Shown here piece after piece: positions 36,679-45,139 of a stretch of 64,000 nucleotides of DNA (positions are counted from its first letter, which is position 1; every line of letters starts with the position of its first letter). The position numbers and the translations under genes are program-made. The stretch lies in NCBI RefSeq assembly GCF_018332455.1, contig NZ_BOPZ01000003.1:124001-188000 (forward strand), in the 5' to 3' direction. The notes beneath the pieces are model-generated. The model worked only from the letters and a program-made list of their open reading frames with translations, searched no databases and had not been told where the DNA came from. Source of the DNA: Clostridium polyendosporum. Lineage in GTDB: Bacteria; Bacillota; Clostridia; Clostridiales; Clostridiaceae.

Positions 36679-37863
36679 TTATTTTTCTCCTCTCTTTTGA
36701 AAATCTTCCCAAAGTGGTGACATATCTCTTAATCTTTGAATAATAGGTGGAACCACTCTAAGTACATGTTCTACATCTTCTTCTGTTGTTCCATCTCCTA
36801 ATGATAATCTTAATGAACCATGAGCGATTTCATGTGGTAATCCTATAGCTAATAGCACATGGGATGGATCTAAGGAACCAGAGGTACATGCACTACCACT
36901 AGATGCGCACACTCCCTCAAAATCTAACATAAGAAGTATTGATTCACCTTCTATAAATTCGAAACATACATTTACATTACCTGGTAATCTTTTTTCTCCT
37001 TTTGGCCCATTTAATCTTGTATATGGAATCTTTAATAGACCATCAATAAGCTTATCTCTAAGTTCAGTAAGTTTTTTTGCATGTTTATCGAGATTTACTG
37101 TAGCAAGTTCTATAGCTTTACCTAATCCTGCAATAGCTGCTACATTTTCAGTTCCTGCTCTCCTTGCTCTCTCCTGTCCACCACCATGAACTAAGTTATC
37201 TATTTTTATTCCTTTTTTTATATAAAGAACTCCAATTCCCTTTGGTCCATAAATCTTATGTCCAGCAAGTGAAAGAAGATCTATATTCATATCTTTAACA
37301 TCTATGGCTATATTTCCTACTGCTTGAACTGCATCAGTATGGAAAAACACCTTTCTTTCCCTACAAATCTCACCTATTTCTTTTATAGGTTGAATGGTTC
37401 CTATCTCATTATTCGCAGCCATTATTGAAACTAAGATAGTCTTATCAGTTATAGCATTTTTTAATTCGTCTAAATCTATAAAACCTTCTTTATTTACGCC
37501 TAAATAAGTTACTTCAAAGCCATTTTTTTCAAGATATTCACAGGTATGAAGTACTGCGTGATGCTCTATCTTTGTTGTAATAATATGATTTCCCTTATTC
37601 TTATTAGCAAAAGCAATACCTTTTATAGCCCAGTTATCTGCTTCTGATCCGCCCCCGGTGAAATAAATCTCACTTGCTTCACAATTTAAAGCCTTTGCCA
37701 CTCTTTGTCTGCCTTTATCAATAGCCATCTTAGTATCTCTTGAGATACTATAAAACGAAGATGGATTTCCAAACTTCTCTGTAAAGTATGGAAGCATTTC
37801 TTCTAACACTTCTGGTTTTACAAATGTGGTAGCTGCATAGTCCATATACACAACCTTATTCAT
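36679..37863 (-). CDS. iscS: Cysteine desulfurase IscS (NifS)
   Basis: PLP-dependent enzyme of 394 residues that frees sulfur from cysteine for Fe-S clusters and tRNA thiolation. PLP-Lys is in [13 protein letters not shown] and the mobile catalytic Cys in [21 protein letters not shown], typical of the IscS/NifS branch. The ATG at 37863 ([13 protein letters not shown]) has GGAG eight bases upstream and overlaps iscR by eight bases. Confidence 0.97.
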   Translation of the reverse strand: MNKVVYMDYAATTFVKPEVLEEMLPYFTEKFGNPSSFYSISRDTKMAIDKGRQRVAKALNCEASEIYFTGGGSEADNWAIKGIAFANKNKGNHIITTKIEHHAVLHTCEYLEKNGFEVTYLGVNKEGFIDLDELKNAITDKTILVSIMAANNEIGTIQPIKEIGEICRERKVFFHTDAVQAVGNIAIDVKDMNIDLLSLAGHKIYGPKGIGVLYIKKGIKIDNLVHGGGQERARRAGTENVAAIAGLGKAIELATVNLDKHAKKLTELRDKLIDGLLKIPYTRLNGPKGEKRLPGNVNVCFEFIEGESILLMLDFEGVCASSGSACTSGSLDPSHVLLAIGLPHEIAHGSLRLSLGDGTTEEDVEHVLRVVPPIIQRLRDMSPLWEDFQKRGEK

Positions 37864-38317
37864 TACAATCACTCCTATCCCCAATTTTTACTAAATTAAT
37901 TTTTGCATTTATTTCTTCATAGTCATTTACTATATCTTGAAGAGTCACAGACTCCATAACTTCATCAATACTGTTTTTAATCTTTTTCCATAATAATCTT
38001 GTAGCACAGCAATCAATATTATCACAAGGTACACCGTCAATACATTCTGAAATTTCAATAGGTCCCTCTAATACCTCCATAATTTCAGCAATGGTAATAT
38101 CTTTTGGACCCTTGCTTAAAACATATCCTCCTTGAGCACCTCTTATACTTTTTATTAACTTAGCCTTTCTCAGAGGACTAAATAATTGCTCAAGATAATA
38201 CTCAGAAATATTTTGTCTTTGAGATATAGTCTTTATGGAAACAGGAGCTCCTCCATAGTGTATTGCTAAATCCACCATTGCCTTTACACCATATCTTCCC
38301 TTAGTTGACAACTTCAT
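37856..38317 (-). CDS. iscR: Rrf2-family Fe-S regulator IscR
   Basis: 153-residue regulator with a winged helix ([18 protein letters not shown] and [18 protein letters not shown]) and three-cysteine cluster region [13 protein letters not shown] that can bind a [2Fe-2S] cluster. The start is ATG 38317 with GAGGGG just upstream; the open frame extending to 38410 runs through the promoter. First gene of iscR-iscS-iscU-mnmA, so it probably autoregulates. CymR is a related alternative in Firmicutes, but the cysteines favour IscR. Confidence 0.9.
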   Translation of the reverse strand: MKLSTKGRYGVKAMVDLAIHYGGAPVSIKTISQRQNISEYYLEQLFSPLRKAKLIKSIRGAQGGYVLSKGPKDITIAEIMEVLEGPIEISECIDGVPCDNIDCCATRLLWKKIKNSIDEVMESVTLQDIVNDYEEINAKINLVKIGDRSDCNE

Positions 38318-38327
38318 ATTTTCACCC

Positions 38328-38356
38328 CTCAATATTGAGTAGAATTTAATGTTGAG
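38328..38356 (-). promoter_or_regulatory. Candidate IscR operator
   Basis: A perfect 12-bp palindrome CTCAATATTGAG (38328-38339) and a second related site TTTAATGTTGAG (38345-38356) lie directly before the iscR ribosome site. Both share AAT-R-TTGAGTA-R-AA in direct orientation, 17 bp apart. A plausible -10 (TATCAT) lies just upstream, so a bound regulator would block initiation. Confidence 0.5.
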
Positions 38357-38414
38357 TAAAATGATAAACTTTAATAATATAATACCAAATCCGACCTTAT
38401 CTGTCAACAATAAA

Positions 38415-38435
38415 AGGAGACCTTTTTAGTCTCCT
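38415..38435 (-). terminator. Intrinsic terminator after rarA
   Basis: Stem AGGAGAC / GTCTCCT, loop CTTTTTA, followed on the minus strand by TTTTATTG, between rarA and iscR. Confidence 0.8.
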
Positions 38436-38452
38436 ATCTAATTTGTGTTAAT

Positions 38453-39721
38453 CTATTTTTTAATATTCTTCCAATAATCACTAGCTACTTTCTCATTCTT
38501 ATTATCGCCCGGTAAATAATAACATGATCCTCTTAAATTACTTGGCAAATACTCCTGCTTAACATAGTTATTTTTATAATCATGGGGATATTTATATTCA
38601 ATACCTCTCCCTATTTCTTTTGCTCCAGCATAATGAGAATCTTTTAGATGATTAGGAATATCTCCAATATTTACTTTTTCCAAATCAAAAAGAGCACCAT
38701 CTATAGCTTTATACGCTGTATTTGATTTAGGTGCTGTTGCAAGTAGTATAGTTGCTTGTGCAAGAGGTATCCTCGCCTCAGGAAAACCAAGCATATTTGC
38801 AGCATCAACGCAAGACTTCACTATAGTTATAGCATTTGGATAAGCTAGCCCAACATCTTCACAGGCTATAACTAAAAGTCTTCTACATATTGAAGGTAAA
38901 TCTCCCGCTTTAACAAGCCTAGCTAAATAATGAATAGCTGCATCTGCATCACTTCCCCTTATAGACTTTTGAAAAGCACTAAGAATATCATAATGACTAT
39001 CACCCATTAAATCATAATTTAATATTTTACTTTGAGTACTTTCTTCAGCAATTGTTTTTGTTATATGTATAACCTTGTCTGAGTTAGGATTAGTAGAATA
39101 AAGCGCAACTTCTAATCCATTTATTGCCTTTCTTAAATCGCCATTCGAAGATGCCGCAAAATAATTTAACGCATCCTCATCCACATCCACTTGCATACCA
39201 GGATAAAAAGACTTTGATTTTTCAACAGCTCTCTTTAATGCATTTATAATATTTTCATCATTGAGAACTTTAAATTCAAAAATAGTTGATCTACTTAAAA
39301 TAGCTTTAAAAATATAATGATATGGATTTTCAGTAGTACTAGCAATAAGAGTTATTCTTCCATCTTCAATGAATTCTAATAAAGATTGTTGCTGCTTTTT
39401 ATTAAAATTTTGTATTTCATCAAGATATAAGAGAACACCCTCACGTCCCATAAATGTATCAAGTTCATCAACTATATCTTGTATATCCTTAAGTGATGAA
39501 TTAGTTGCATTTAATCTATAAAATCTCTTGCTTGTTTTTCTTGCAATAATATTTGCCACAGTAGTTTTTCCCGTACCCGGCGGACCATAAAATATCATAT
39601 TTGATATACAACCACTTTCAATTATTCTATTTAATATTTTATTCTTTCCTAATATGTGCTCTTGACCTACTACATCTTCTAACTCCGAAGGTCTTATCTT
39701 ATCAGCTAAAGGTTTATGCAT
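38453..39721 (-). CDS. rarA: Replication-associated recombination protein A (RarA/MgsA)
   Basis: AAA+ ATPase of 422 residues acting at stalled replication forks. It begins MHKPLADKIRPSELEDVVGQEH; Walker A is GPPGTGKTTVAN, Walker B VLLYLDEIQNFN, sensor 1 STTENP, and the C-terminal MgsA domain shows YLARLVKAGDLPSICRRL and CEDVGLAYPNA. Monocistronic between terminators. Confidence 0.95.
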   Translation of the reverse strand: MHKPLADKIRPSELEDVVGQEHILGKNKILNRIIESGCISNMIFYGPPGTGKTTVANIIARKTSKRFYRLNATNSSLKDIQDIVDELDTFMGREGVLLYLDEIQNFNKKQQQSLLEFIEDGRITLIASTTENPYHYIFKAILSRSTIFEFKVLNDENIINALKRAVEKSKSFYPGMQVDVDEDALNYFAASSNGDLRKAINGLEVALYSTNPNSDKVIHITKTIAEESTQSKILNYDLMGDSHYDILSAFQKSIRGSDADAAIHYLARLVKAGDLPSICRRLLVIACEDVGLAYPNAITIVKSCVDAANMLGFPEARIPLAQATILLATAPKSNTAYKAIDGALFDLEKVNIGDIPNHLKDSHYAGAKEIGRGIEYKYPHDYKNNYVKQEYLPSNLRGSCYYLPGDNKNEKVASDYWKNIKK

Positions 39722-39786
39722 AATATCACCACTTTCTAAATTAAAATATACTTTAAACTTAAATAATATAAAATTAAATACATGAA

Positions 39787-39813
39787 AAAGGGAGACGAAT
39801 GAAGTCTCCCTTT
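39787..39813 (-). terminator. Intrinsic terminator after the flavin reductase gene
   Basis: Perfect stem AAAGGGAGAC / GTCTCCCTTT, loop GAATGAA, with TTTTTCATG following on the minus strand. Confidence 0.85.
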
Positions 39814-39821
39814 ATAATGTG

Positions 39822-39900
39822 CTGTCATTTACAAAGTGAAATCTGATTAAAACTAAATAGGTTCGATGCCCTTTACTTTATTTTAATCAATCTGTTATGA
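39822..39900. repeat. REP-like palindrome in reverse orientation with extension
   Basis: GCTGTCATTTACAAAGTGAAATCTGATTAAAACTAAATAGGTTCGATGCCC is the REP-like unit in reverse orientation. The TAGGTTCGATGCC extension and following bases match the copy at 55.72-55.79 kb, so the full element is nearer 80 bp. Confidence 0.7.
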
Positions 39901-39916
39901 ATTGTACAACAATATA

Positions 39917-40432
39917 TTATACTGCATCTGTAGCATTTTCGTATGCTGCTACTATTTCTCCAAAGTAAAGAACATGATAGTCATTATTACTATAAAACTT
40001 CTCATCAATTTCTGGAATTAATAATGACTTATCCATCTCTCCTTTATAAACAACCTTACATTCATAATACATATTGCAATTATCAACTATTGGAGAGTCA
40101 ACTTCTTTTGAAGATGCAAATGATATATTTGCTTCCTTACATTTATCAGTATTCCTACCTGATTTTTTTCCACATAGAGCCAAAGCACTTTGAAGTTTAT
40201 CTCCATAAGGAATGCTTACTGTAAAGTTATCAATCTTTTCTAGTAGTTCATAAGTATATCTTGATTTTCTAACCATTACTGTAAGAACTGGTCTACCCCA
40301 CATATACCCTATACTTCCCCAACTTATTGTCATTGTATTTACCTTATCTTCATTTTTCACTGTTAGAAAAGCACCTGTTTTATGGAGGTTTTCCATTCCT
40401 TTTTCTAGTCCTTTAATAAAATCTACAGCCAT
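39917..40432 (-). CDS. Flavin reductase-like FMN-binding protein
   Basis: 171-residue split-barrel flavoprotein. The core NTMTISWGSIGYMWGRPVLTVMVRKSRYTYELLE is family-typical, including the nucleotide-binding RKSRYT and the later YGDKLQ and CGKKSGR. Members reduce free flavin with NAD(P)H or act as rubredoxin-like electron partners; the exact reaction is unknown. The ATG at 40432 has no ribosome site immediately before it: the nine-base gap is preceded by the end of the repeated leader cassette. Confidence 0.85.
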   Translation of the reverse strand: MAVDFIKGLEKGMENLHKTGAFLTVKNEDKVNTMTISWGSIGYMWGRPVLTVMVRKSRYTYELLEKIDNFTVSIPYGDKLQSALALCGKKSGRNTDKCKEANISFASSKEVDSPIVDNCNMYYECKVVYKGEMDKSLLIPEIDEKFYSNNDYHVLYFGEIVAAYENATDAV

Positions 40433-40441
40433 TTATTATTT

Positions 40442-40780
40442 CGTTACCAAAAATCTATAAAACCCTATACAAAGAATATAAAAAGTCTATATAAATTTTG
40501 TTTCTTTCCTACTTCATAGTGTCCCATTTTGTCTAAGCTACTTTGGTTTGCTGTAACACTAGATAGGGTTTGCTACTTTTTAGTAGGGAATATAACAACT
40601 TCTCAATTATATATGTGTGCGTTGTGAAAAGCCTCCTGGGCACTTTCACATTCACAATCCTAAAGCACATATAAGTATATTCAAAGTTAAGAATTTTACA
40701 CTAATTACATTAGATTTTCGTAACGAACTTCACCTCTCTTTCATTATAAATTTTTATAGGCTTTCTTTAAACTATTATTA
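40442..40780 (-). other. Repeated promoter-leader cassette, copy 1
   Basis: Homologous over about 330 bp to the sequence at 42820-43150. Transcribed direction (minus): -10 TATAAT (40743-40748); GAGAGGTGA (about 40731-40739); then a segment closed by an inverted repeat, CGTTACGAAAATCT (40712-40725) against AGATTTTTGGTAACG (40442-40456). Inside, TATATGTGC pairs with GCACACATATA, GTGAAAG with CTTTTCAC, and CCTACT with AGTAGG. It ends nine bases before the flavin reductase ATG. No ORF of note. It also accounts for most of the 452-base gap; the rest (40781-40884) is plain AT-rich sequence. Confidence 0.75.
40743..40748 (-). promoter_or_regulatory. Conserved -10 box in cassette copy 1
   Basis: TATAAT inside a segment (TATAAAAATTTATAATGAAAGAGAGG on the minus strand, split here at 20) that is nearly identical in both cassette copies. 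A weak -35 TTTAAA lies 17 bp upstream. Confidence 0.5.
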
Positions 40781-40884
40781 GCCTACTTATAAATTATCGT
40801 TACATAATCTATATTTTAAGACTATACGTATATTCTTGCAAGTTTTTCCTTTGCATTTAATTTACTAATAATAAACTAAAAAAT

Positions 40885-41553
40885 CTAAAAAACCTTATAA
40901 TTTCCTTTATAAATAGATATATTTCCTTCATGTATTTTTACTATATCACCAAAAAATTCAATCTTATTATCAATAACTGCTATACCATATCCATCACTAC
41001 AGCAATATATTTTTTTTCTGTGCTGTAATGAATAATCTATAAGCATAGGTAAATATTGAGTATTTTCTTGCCAGTGAGGAATGAAAGTAAAATCAACTAA
41101 AGATAGAAATGTTGCGTCTTTTACAGGTGGTTCTTCACCAACTATTAAGGATGCAATAGCTATATCTTCAGTCATTAAAATACCTCCAGCACTTACTCCG
41201 ACTAAAATGCCACCTTGTGAAACATACCGTTTTAATATCTTATTCATATTTCTCTTTTTAAGAAGATATAGTAATTTATTTGTATCATCACTACATAGAT
41301 ATATTGCGTCACAATTTAAAATATTATCTGTTATTGTTGAATTAAATTCTTCTTCTAAATCAAAATATAATATATTAGATAGACCTAAACCCCTATAAAA
41401 AAACATATTACTATTAAAAACTTTTCTCATACTATCTGAATTGAATGAAATATAACCCACTTGAGCCCCTTTTTTACCTATGGTTGATAATAGGAGCTTA
41501 TTTACAGAATCTTCTCTATGTGAATTTAATTTACTTAATAAAAACAATTTCAT
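40885..41553 (-). CDS. Peptidase S51-family protein (cyanophycinase/dipeptidase E-like)
   Basis: 222-residue cytoplasmic protein with the class I amidotransferase-like fold. The nucleophile elbow GVSAGGILM holds the catalytic Ser, with supporting DAIYLCSDDTNKLL and FIPHWQEN (His). The family includes Asp-dipeptidases and cyanophycinases; no cyanophycin synthetase is nearby, so a dipeptidase or unknown hydrolase role is more likely. GGGGG precedes the ATG at 41553. Probably co-directional but separate from the downstream gene. Confidence 0.82.
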   Translation of the reverse strand: MKLFLLSKLNSHREDSVNKLLLSTIGKKGAQVGYISFNSDSMRKVFNSNMFFYRGLGLSNILYFDLEEEFNSTITDNILNCDAIYLCSDDTNKLLYLLKKRNMNKILKRYVSQGGILVGVSAGGILMTEDIAIASLIVGEEPPVKDATFLSLVDFTFIPHWQENTQYLPMLIDYSLQHRKKIYCCSDGYGIAVIDNKIEFFGDIVKIHEGNISIYKGNYKVF

Positions 41554-41663
41554 TTTTTTGCCCCCTAACCCCTAATATTTGATTGTATATTATTTATATA
41601 ATTCTATAATATGTATGTTAAAATATTATTTATTACATATCGTTATACAATAATATTACTTCT

Positions 41664-41700
41664 GTCATTTCACTTTATAAAATAATAGCAAACAAAATAG
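41664..41700. repeat. REP-like palindrome copy
   Basis: GTCATTTCACTTTATAAAATAATAGCAAACAAA, adjoining the terminator of the 103-residue ORF, with a degenerate right arm. Confidence 0.6.
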
Positions 41701-41702
41701 CA

Positions 41703-41733
41703 AGCCAGTATTGAGAAAATCTCAATACCGGCT
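41703..41733 (-). terminator. Intrinsic terminator after the 103-residue ORF
   Basis: Stem AGCCAGTATTGAGA / TCTCAATACCGGCT, loop AAA, with one mismatched pair; followed on the minus strand by TGCTATTTTGTTTG. Confidence 0.8.
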
Positions 41734-41737
41734 TATA

Positions 41738-42049
41738 TCATTGTTTGTATATTCTACCCTCATAATATTCTTCATTATCATCTTGATAAACGTCAATCTC
41801 TATATATGCACCTTGAAGAGAAGTTACAGAATTCTCTATCTTAAACCCTTCTATGCTTATAGTCTCAATTTCATTATTTTGATTTATACAGGTTGCCAAA
41901 GTTATATACTGATCTTCCTCAGAATCATATGACGCAACAATCTTTAAAATTCTGAAATTTGCCTTCTTTAATAGCTTTTCACCACCATCTAGTAACTCAA
42001 TTTGTTCCATTTCATAATTATTATATGTTTTATAACTTTTATGAAACAT
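41738..42049 (-). CDS. Small conserved hypothetical protein
   Basis: 103 residues, acidic, starting MFHKSYKTYNNYEMEQIELL with GGGGAGG before the ATG. I do not recognise a named domain with confidence (it may be one of the clostridial DUFs such as DUF6762). The predicted strands ILKIVASYDSEEDQYITLA and SLQGAYIEIDVYQDDNEEYY suggest a small beta-rich fold with no signal peptide or membrane helix. It is followed by its own terminator. Confidence 0.6.
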   Translation of the reverse strand: MFHKSYKTYNNYEMEQIELLDGGEKLLKKANFRILKIVASYDSEEDQYITLATCINQNNEIETISIEGFKIENSVTSLQGAYIEIDVYQDDNEEYYEGRIYKQ

Positions 42050-42151
42050 ATTGCCTCCCCAAAACTAATGCTACTATTAAATATATGTTGAATAATATTA
42101 CTTATACTTTTATCTTCTAAATATTTTTTTATTCTCCATACATGAATTTGA

Positions 42152-42250
42152 GCCGGATTTCACTTTGTGAAACAGCAGCAAATAAATCTTATTAAATATT
42201 GACGCCACTCAAATTTCACTAAATTTTACTTAGTAAAATAACAACAAGAA
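42152..42250. repeat. Two REP-like palindromes downstream of the DUF402 gene
   Basis: Copies at about 42154-42185 (GGATTTCACTTTGTGAAACAGCAGCAAATAAA) and 42221-42248 (AATTTTACTTAGTAAAATAACAACAAG), with a short unique spacer. They fill the gap between the DUF402 and 103-residue genes. Confidence 0.7.
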
Positions 42251-42265
42251 AAAAATAATTAATTT

Positions 42266-42811
42266 CTATATATATAAATCAATATTCTCCATATATTTCA
42301 ACCACTTATTACATAAACAAGTAAGTTTTTTAGTAGAAATTATCCTTTCCAATATCTTTGCTTCCTTACAAGCTAAGTCGAATTCTTCTGTTGAAATATC
42401 ACCGTTATTTAGTGCCTGATACAGTTCATCTTCATCTAATAGAAATATATCACCACTTGGCAACACTGCTAAATCTAATAAAAGATCATCCCAGTAAGCC
42501 ATCCCTTGATCGGTCACCCCATTTTCTTTTGTAATATCAAAATACCATTCAATTATATTATCGTTATTATCAAACATAGTAGTAAGCGAATAATTTGCAT
42601 TTAACGGAGTAATTTGAAGCCACTTGTATCCTTTGTCGGCTAGAATTAAATCTATACCTTGAATATTTTTAATCAAAGGCTCTTTTACCTTATCTAAATA
42701 TATTAAAGATATATAACCATTAAACTCCTCATCATTTATACATGCAAGCTTAAATCTCTTTTCTAGCACTCTCTGCCATTGAGGTCTATTGGCATATTTT
42801 CTTGTTATCAC
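42266..42811 (-). CDS. DUF402-domain protein
   Basis: 181-residue protein of the DUF402/FomD-like fold. The segment YSLTTMFDNNDNIIEWYFD followed by DDLLLDLAVLPSGDIFLLDEDEL with its clustered acidic residues is the metal site of the family; homologues in Staphylococcus are nucleoside di/triphosphatases. The exact substrate is unknown. The start is a GTG at 42811, since the ATG next to it is out of frame, and there is no nearby ribosome site: eight bases upstream lies the end of cassette copy 2. Confidence 0.78.
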   Translation of the reverse strand: MITRKYANRPQWQRVLEKRFKLACINDEEFNGYISLIYLDKVKEPLIKNIQGIDLILADKGYKWLQITPLNANYSLTTMFDNNDNIIEWYFDITKENGVTDQGMAYWDDLLLDLAVLPSGDIFLLDEDELYQALNNGDISTEEFDLACKEAKILERIISTKKLTCLCNKWLKYMENIDLYI

Positions 42812-42819
42812 ATTGATAC

Positions 42820-43150
42820 CGTTACCAAAAATCTATAAAACCTTATAAAAAAAATATAAAAGCCTATAAATTTTGTTTCTTTCCTACTATAGTGTCCCAT
42901 TTTGCCTAAGCTACTCTGGTTTGCTGTAATACTCCATAGGCTTTACCACCTTTTAGTAGGGGATATAACGACTTCCCAATTATATATGTGTACGTTGCGA
43001 AAAACCTCATGGGCGTTTACATTCACAATCATTAAAGTACATATATAATACAAAATCAAGACTTTTATTTTAATCACATTAGATTTTCGTAACGGATTTC
43101 ACCTCTCTTTCATTATAAATTTTTATAAACTTTATTTAACTGTTATTAAC
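42820..43150 (-). other. Repeated promoter-leader cassette, copy 2
   Basis: Second copy of the cassette at 40442-40780. The closing repeat is CGTTACGAAAATCT (43081-43094) against AGATTTTTGGTAACG (42820-42834), with the same TATAAT (43112-43117) and GAGAGGTGA before it in the transcribed direction. An internal stem keeps pairing though its sequence changed: GTGC/GCAC in copy 1 is GTAC/GTAC here. The strings TTACAGCAAACC, AAAATGGGACACTAT and AGTAGGAAAGAAACAAAATTT are nearly identical in both. It ends eight bases before the GTG of the DUF402 gene. Confidence 0.75.
43112..43117 (-). promoter_or_regulatory. Conserved -10 box in cassette copy 2
   Basis: TATAAT with flanks TATAAAAATT and GAAAGAGAGG matching copy 1. 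Only a weak -35 (GTTAAA) is seen 17 bp upstream. Confidence 0.5.
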
Positions 43151-43159
43151 GTCCCAAAC

Positions 43160-43539
43160 CATAATAAAATTAAATATAACACTAGTTTATATATTGTTAT
43201 TCTACATTTCTTATATTTCTTATATTTCTACAAAACATATAAAATTCCTTTGTGAAATAAAACTTAATAGTCTTTATACATACTAAGTTTTACTTTGTGA
43301 AATGAAAACAAATAAAAAGAGATTACTCTCAAAGCCTAAAAATTGCTCTTGAGTTAATCCCTATTACCTTAATACTATGTTTTTTCTTTTTTTTAATCAC
43401 CTTAAAATAAGTAAGTAGACTTATGAATAAAGCTAAGCATTCATAGAACCTACTCAGCTTTATCTAGATTTCGCTTTTTTAAATGATTCCAAATAAGAAA
43501 GTTAGAAATCATAATAAATATATACGCTAAACACCTATT
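43160..43539. other. Intergenic stretch with REP-like copies and hairpins
   Basis: Between cassette copy 2 and the deoA-type gene. REP-like copies lie at about 43287-43318 (GTTTTACTTTGTGAAATGAAAACAAATAAA) and 43468-43498 (degenerate). Two imperfect hairpins are visible: GATTACTCTCAAAG / CTCTTGAGTTAATC (43324-43366) and GTAGACTTATGAAT / ATTCATAGAACCTAC (about 43415-43455); the second may terminate the nucleoside phosphorylase gene. No gene is seen. Confidence 0.55.
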
Positions 43540-44844
43540 CTAATATACAATATCGTAAATTAAAGGTATATTATTTTCCATTAAATCTGATATTATATAA
43601 CTTTTAACTAAATCTTCAACAGCTTTTTTACCCTTATCTCTATCATTAGCATGAATAAATGCTAAAACATCTCCCACCTCTACTTTATCTCCTCTTTTTT
43701 TATTTAGTACAATTCCAACCGCAAGATCTATTACATCTTCTTTAGTAGTTCTTCCAGCGCCTAATTCCATTGCTATTAATCCTATTTGCTCAGCATGAAT
43801 TTTTGTAACATATCCTGTCTTAGAAGCTACTACGGGAATTATATAATTTGCTTTCGGTAATCTTGTTGTATCATCTATACAACTTATATCGCCACCTTGT
43901 GCATTAACAAATTCCTTTAATTTATCTAGTGCCTTTCCAGAGACTATAGTATTCATTAACATTGTTTTAGCCTCATCTAAATTTGTAGTTTTACCAGATA
44001 AAATTACCATATTGCTACCTAATGTAATACAAAGCTCAAGTAAATCTTTTGGACCGTTACCTTTTAATGTATTAATCGCTTCTTCAACCTCTAGTGCATT
44101 ACCTATGGCTAACCCCAACGGTTGATCCATATCTGAAATAACGGCTATTGTTTTTCTTCCCACCGCTTCACCTATGCGTACCATTTCTTTTGCAAGCTCA
44201 TGTGCTGATTCTGATGTTTTCATAAACGCACCTTCTCCAACCTTAACATCAAGTACAATACTATCTGCACCTGCTGCAATTTTCTTGCTCATTACACTTG
44301 ATGCAATCAAGGATATATTATCCACAGTTGCTGTAACATCTCTGAGAGCATAAAGCTTTTTATCTGCAGGTGCTAAATCTGCCGTTTGTGCTACCACAGC
44401 GATCTTTATTGAATTCACATTATTAATAAATTGTTGTTTACTAAGATTAACTGAAAATCCCTTAAAAGATTCTAATTTATCAATAGTTCCTCCAGTATGA
44501 CCAAGACCTCTCCCTGACATTTTGACAACAGGAATTCCTAGTGCTGCTACCATAGGTGCTAATATCAAAGTGGTAGTATCTCCTACGCCACCAGTGGAAT
44601 GCTTATCAACTTTTATTCCTTTTATTTGAGAAAGGTCTAAAGTGTCACCTGAATTAACCATAGCCATAGTTAAATCGGATGTTTCTTTGCTAGTCATTTT
44701 ATTAAAAAATATAGACATTAAAAGAGCCGATACTTGATAATCTGGCACATCTCCCTTTGTATAATTTTCTATAAAATAGTTTATTTCTTCGGTAGATAAT
44801 TCCTCACCATTTCTTTTTTTTAAGATTATATCGTACATTCTCAT
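43540..44844 (-). CDS. pdp: Pyrimidine-nucleoside phosphorylase
   Basis: Salvage enzyme that splits uridine/thymidine with phosphate; 434 residues. The family signature [17 protein letters not shown] is complete, with [16 protein letters not shown] (phosphate site) and the C-terminal alpha/beta domain ([18 protein letters not shown]). The ATG at 44844 (MRMYDI) has GGAGG seven bases upstream. Thymidine phosphorylase DeoA is very similar; the Firmicute enzyme usually accepts both uridine and thymidine. It is alone, with no deo or cdd neighbours. Confidence 0.92.
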   Translation of the reverse strand: MRMYDIILKKRNGEELSTEEINYFIENYTKGDVPDYQVSALLMSIFFNKMTSKETSDLTMAMVNSGDTLDLSQIKGIKVDKHSTGGVGDTTTLILAPMVAALGIPVVKMSGRGLGHTGGTIDKLESFKGFSVNLSKQQFINNVNSIKIAVVAQTADLAPADKKLYALRDVTATVDNISLIASSVMSKKIAAGADSIVLDVKVGEGAFMKTSESAHELAKEMVRIGEAVGRKTIAVISDMDQPLGLAIGNALEVEEAINTLKGNGPKDLLELCITLGSNMVILSGKTTNLDEAKTMLMNTIVSGKALDKLKEFVNAQGGDISCIDDTTRLPKANYIIPVVASKTGYVTKIHAEQIGLIAMELGAGRTTKEDVIDLAVGIVLNKKRGDKVEVGDVLAFIHANDRDKGKKAVEDLVKSYIISDLMENNIPLIYDIVY

Positions 44845-45139
44845 AATTTTTCCTCCACCCAAAACAACACGTTAAGTCTTCCGCATTTATAATAAAATAT
44901 TTTAATATAATAAATTAAATATAAATACTAATAAATAACACTATAATTTTTAGAAATCTAAAAAAACAAAATTACTTATAAATCTCACTAGTAATTAACA
45001 TTGTTTTTTATTAATATTTTCTCAATTTCTCTTATGATTAATACAGTGAGAATTTATCTTTTTTCCTTAGGTTCCGCCTTAAAAATATTAGAAAACATAT
45101 TATTGTTTTTGTCTTTTCCTAAGCAATTATAAAAACCTC
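44845..45139. other. Intergenic region between spoIIM and the nucleoside phosphorylase gene
   Basis: AT-rich, no ORF. An inverted repeat CTTAGG / CCTAAG around 45067-45122 brackets a T-rich stretch on the plus strand and might help terminate spoIIM. I see nothing else. Confidence 0.3.

Noticed and set aside
39943-40224. A 93-codon plus-strand frame opposite the flavin reductase
   Set aside because: Antisense shadow with Tyr/Leu/His-rich composition; no ribosome site.
40442-43150. Group I or group II intron as the identity of the repeated cassette
   Set aside because: I looked for group I core strings and the group II domain V hairpin and saw neither, and there is no internal ORF. Splicing remains possible but is not supported by known motifs.
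40442-43150. c-di-GMP (GEMM) riboswitch in the repeated cassette
   Set aside because: GCAAACC and GGGAC occur in a similar order, but the rest of the GEMM-I consensus, including the GNRA tetraloop hairpin and CGCAAAGCCTC, is absent.
44845-45139. Riboswitch upstream of the nucleoside phosphorylase gene
   Set aside because: No purine, TPP or other known aptamer strings are visible; only a weak inverted repeat.
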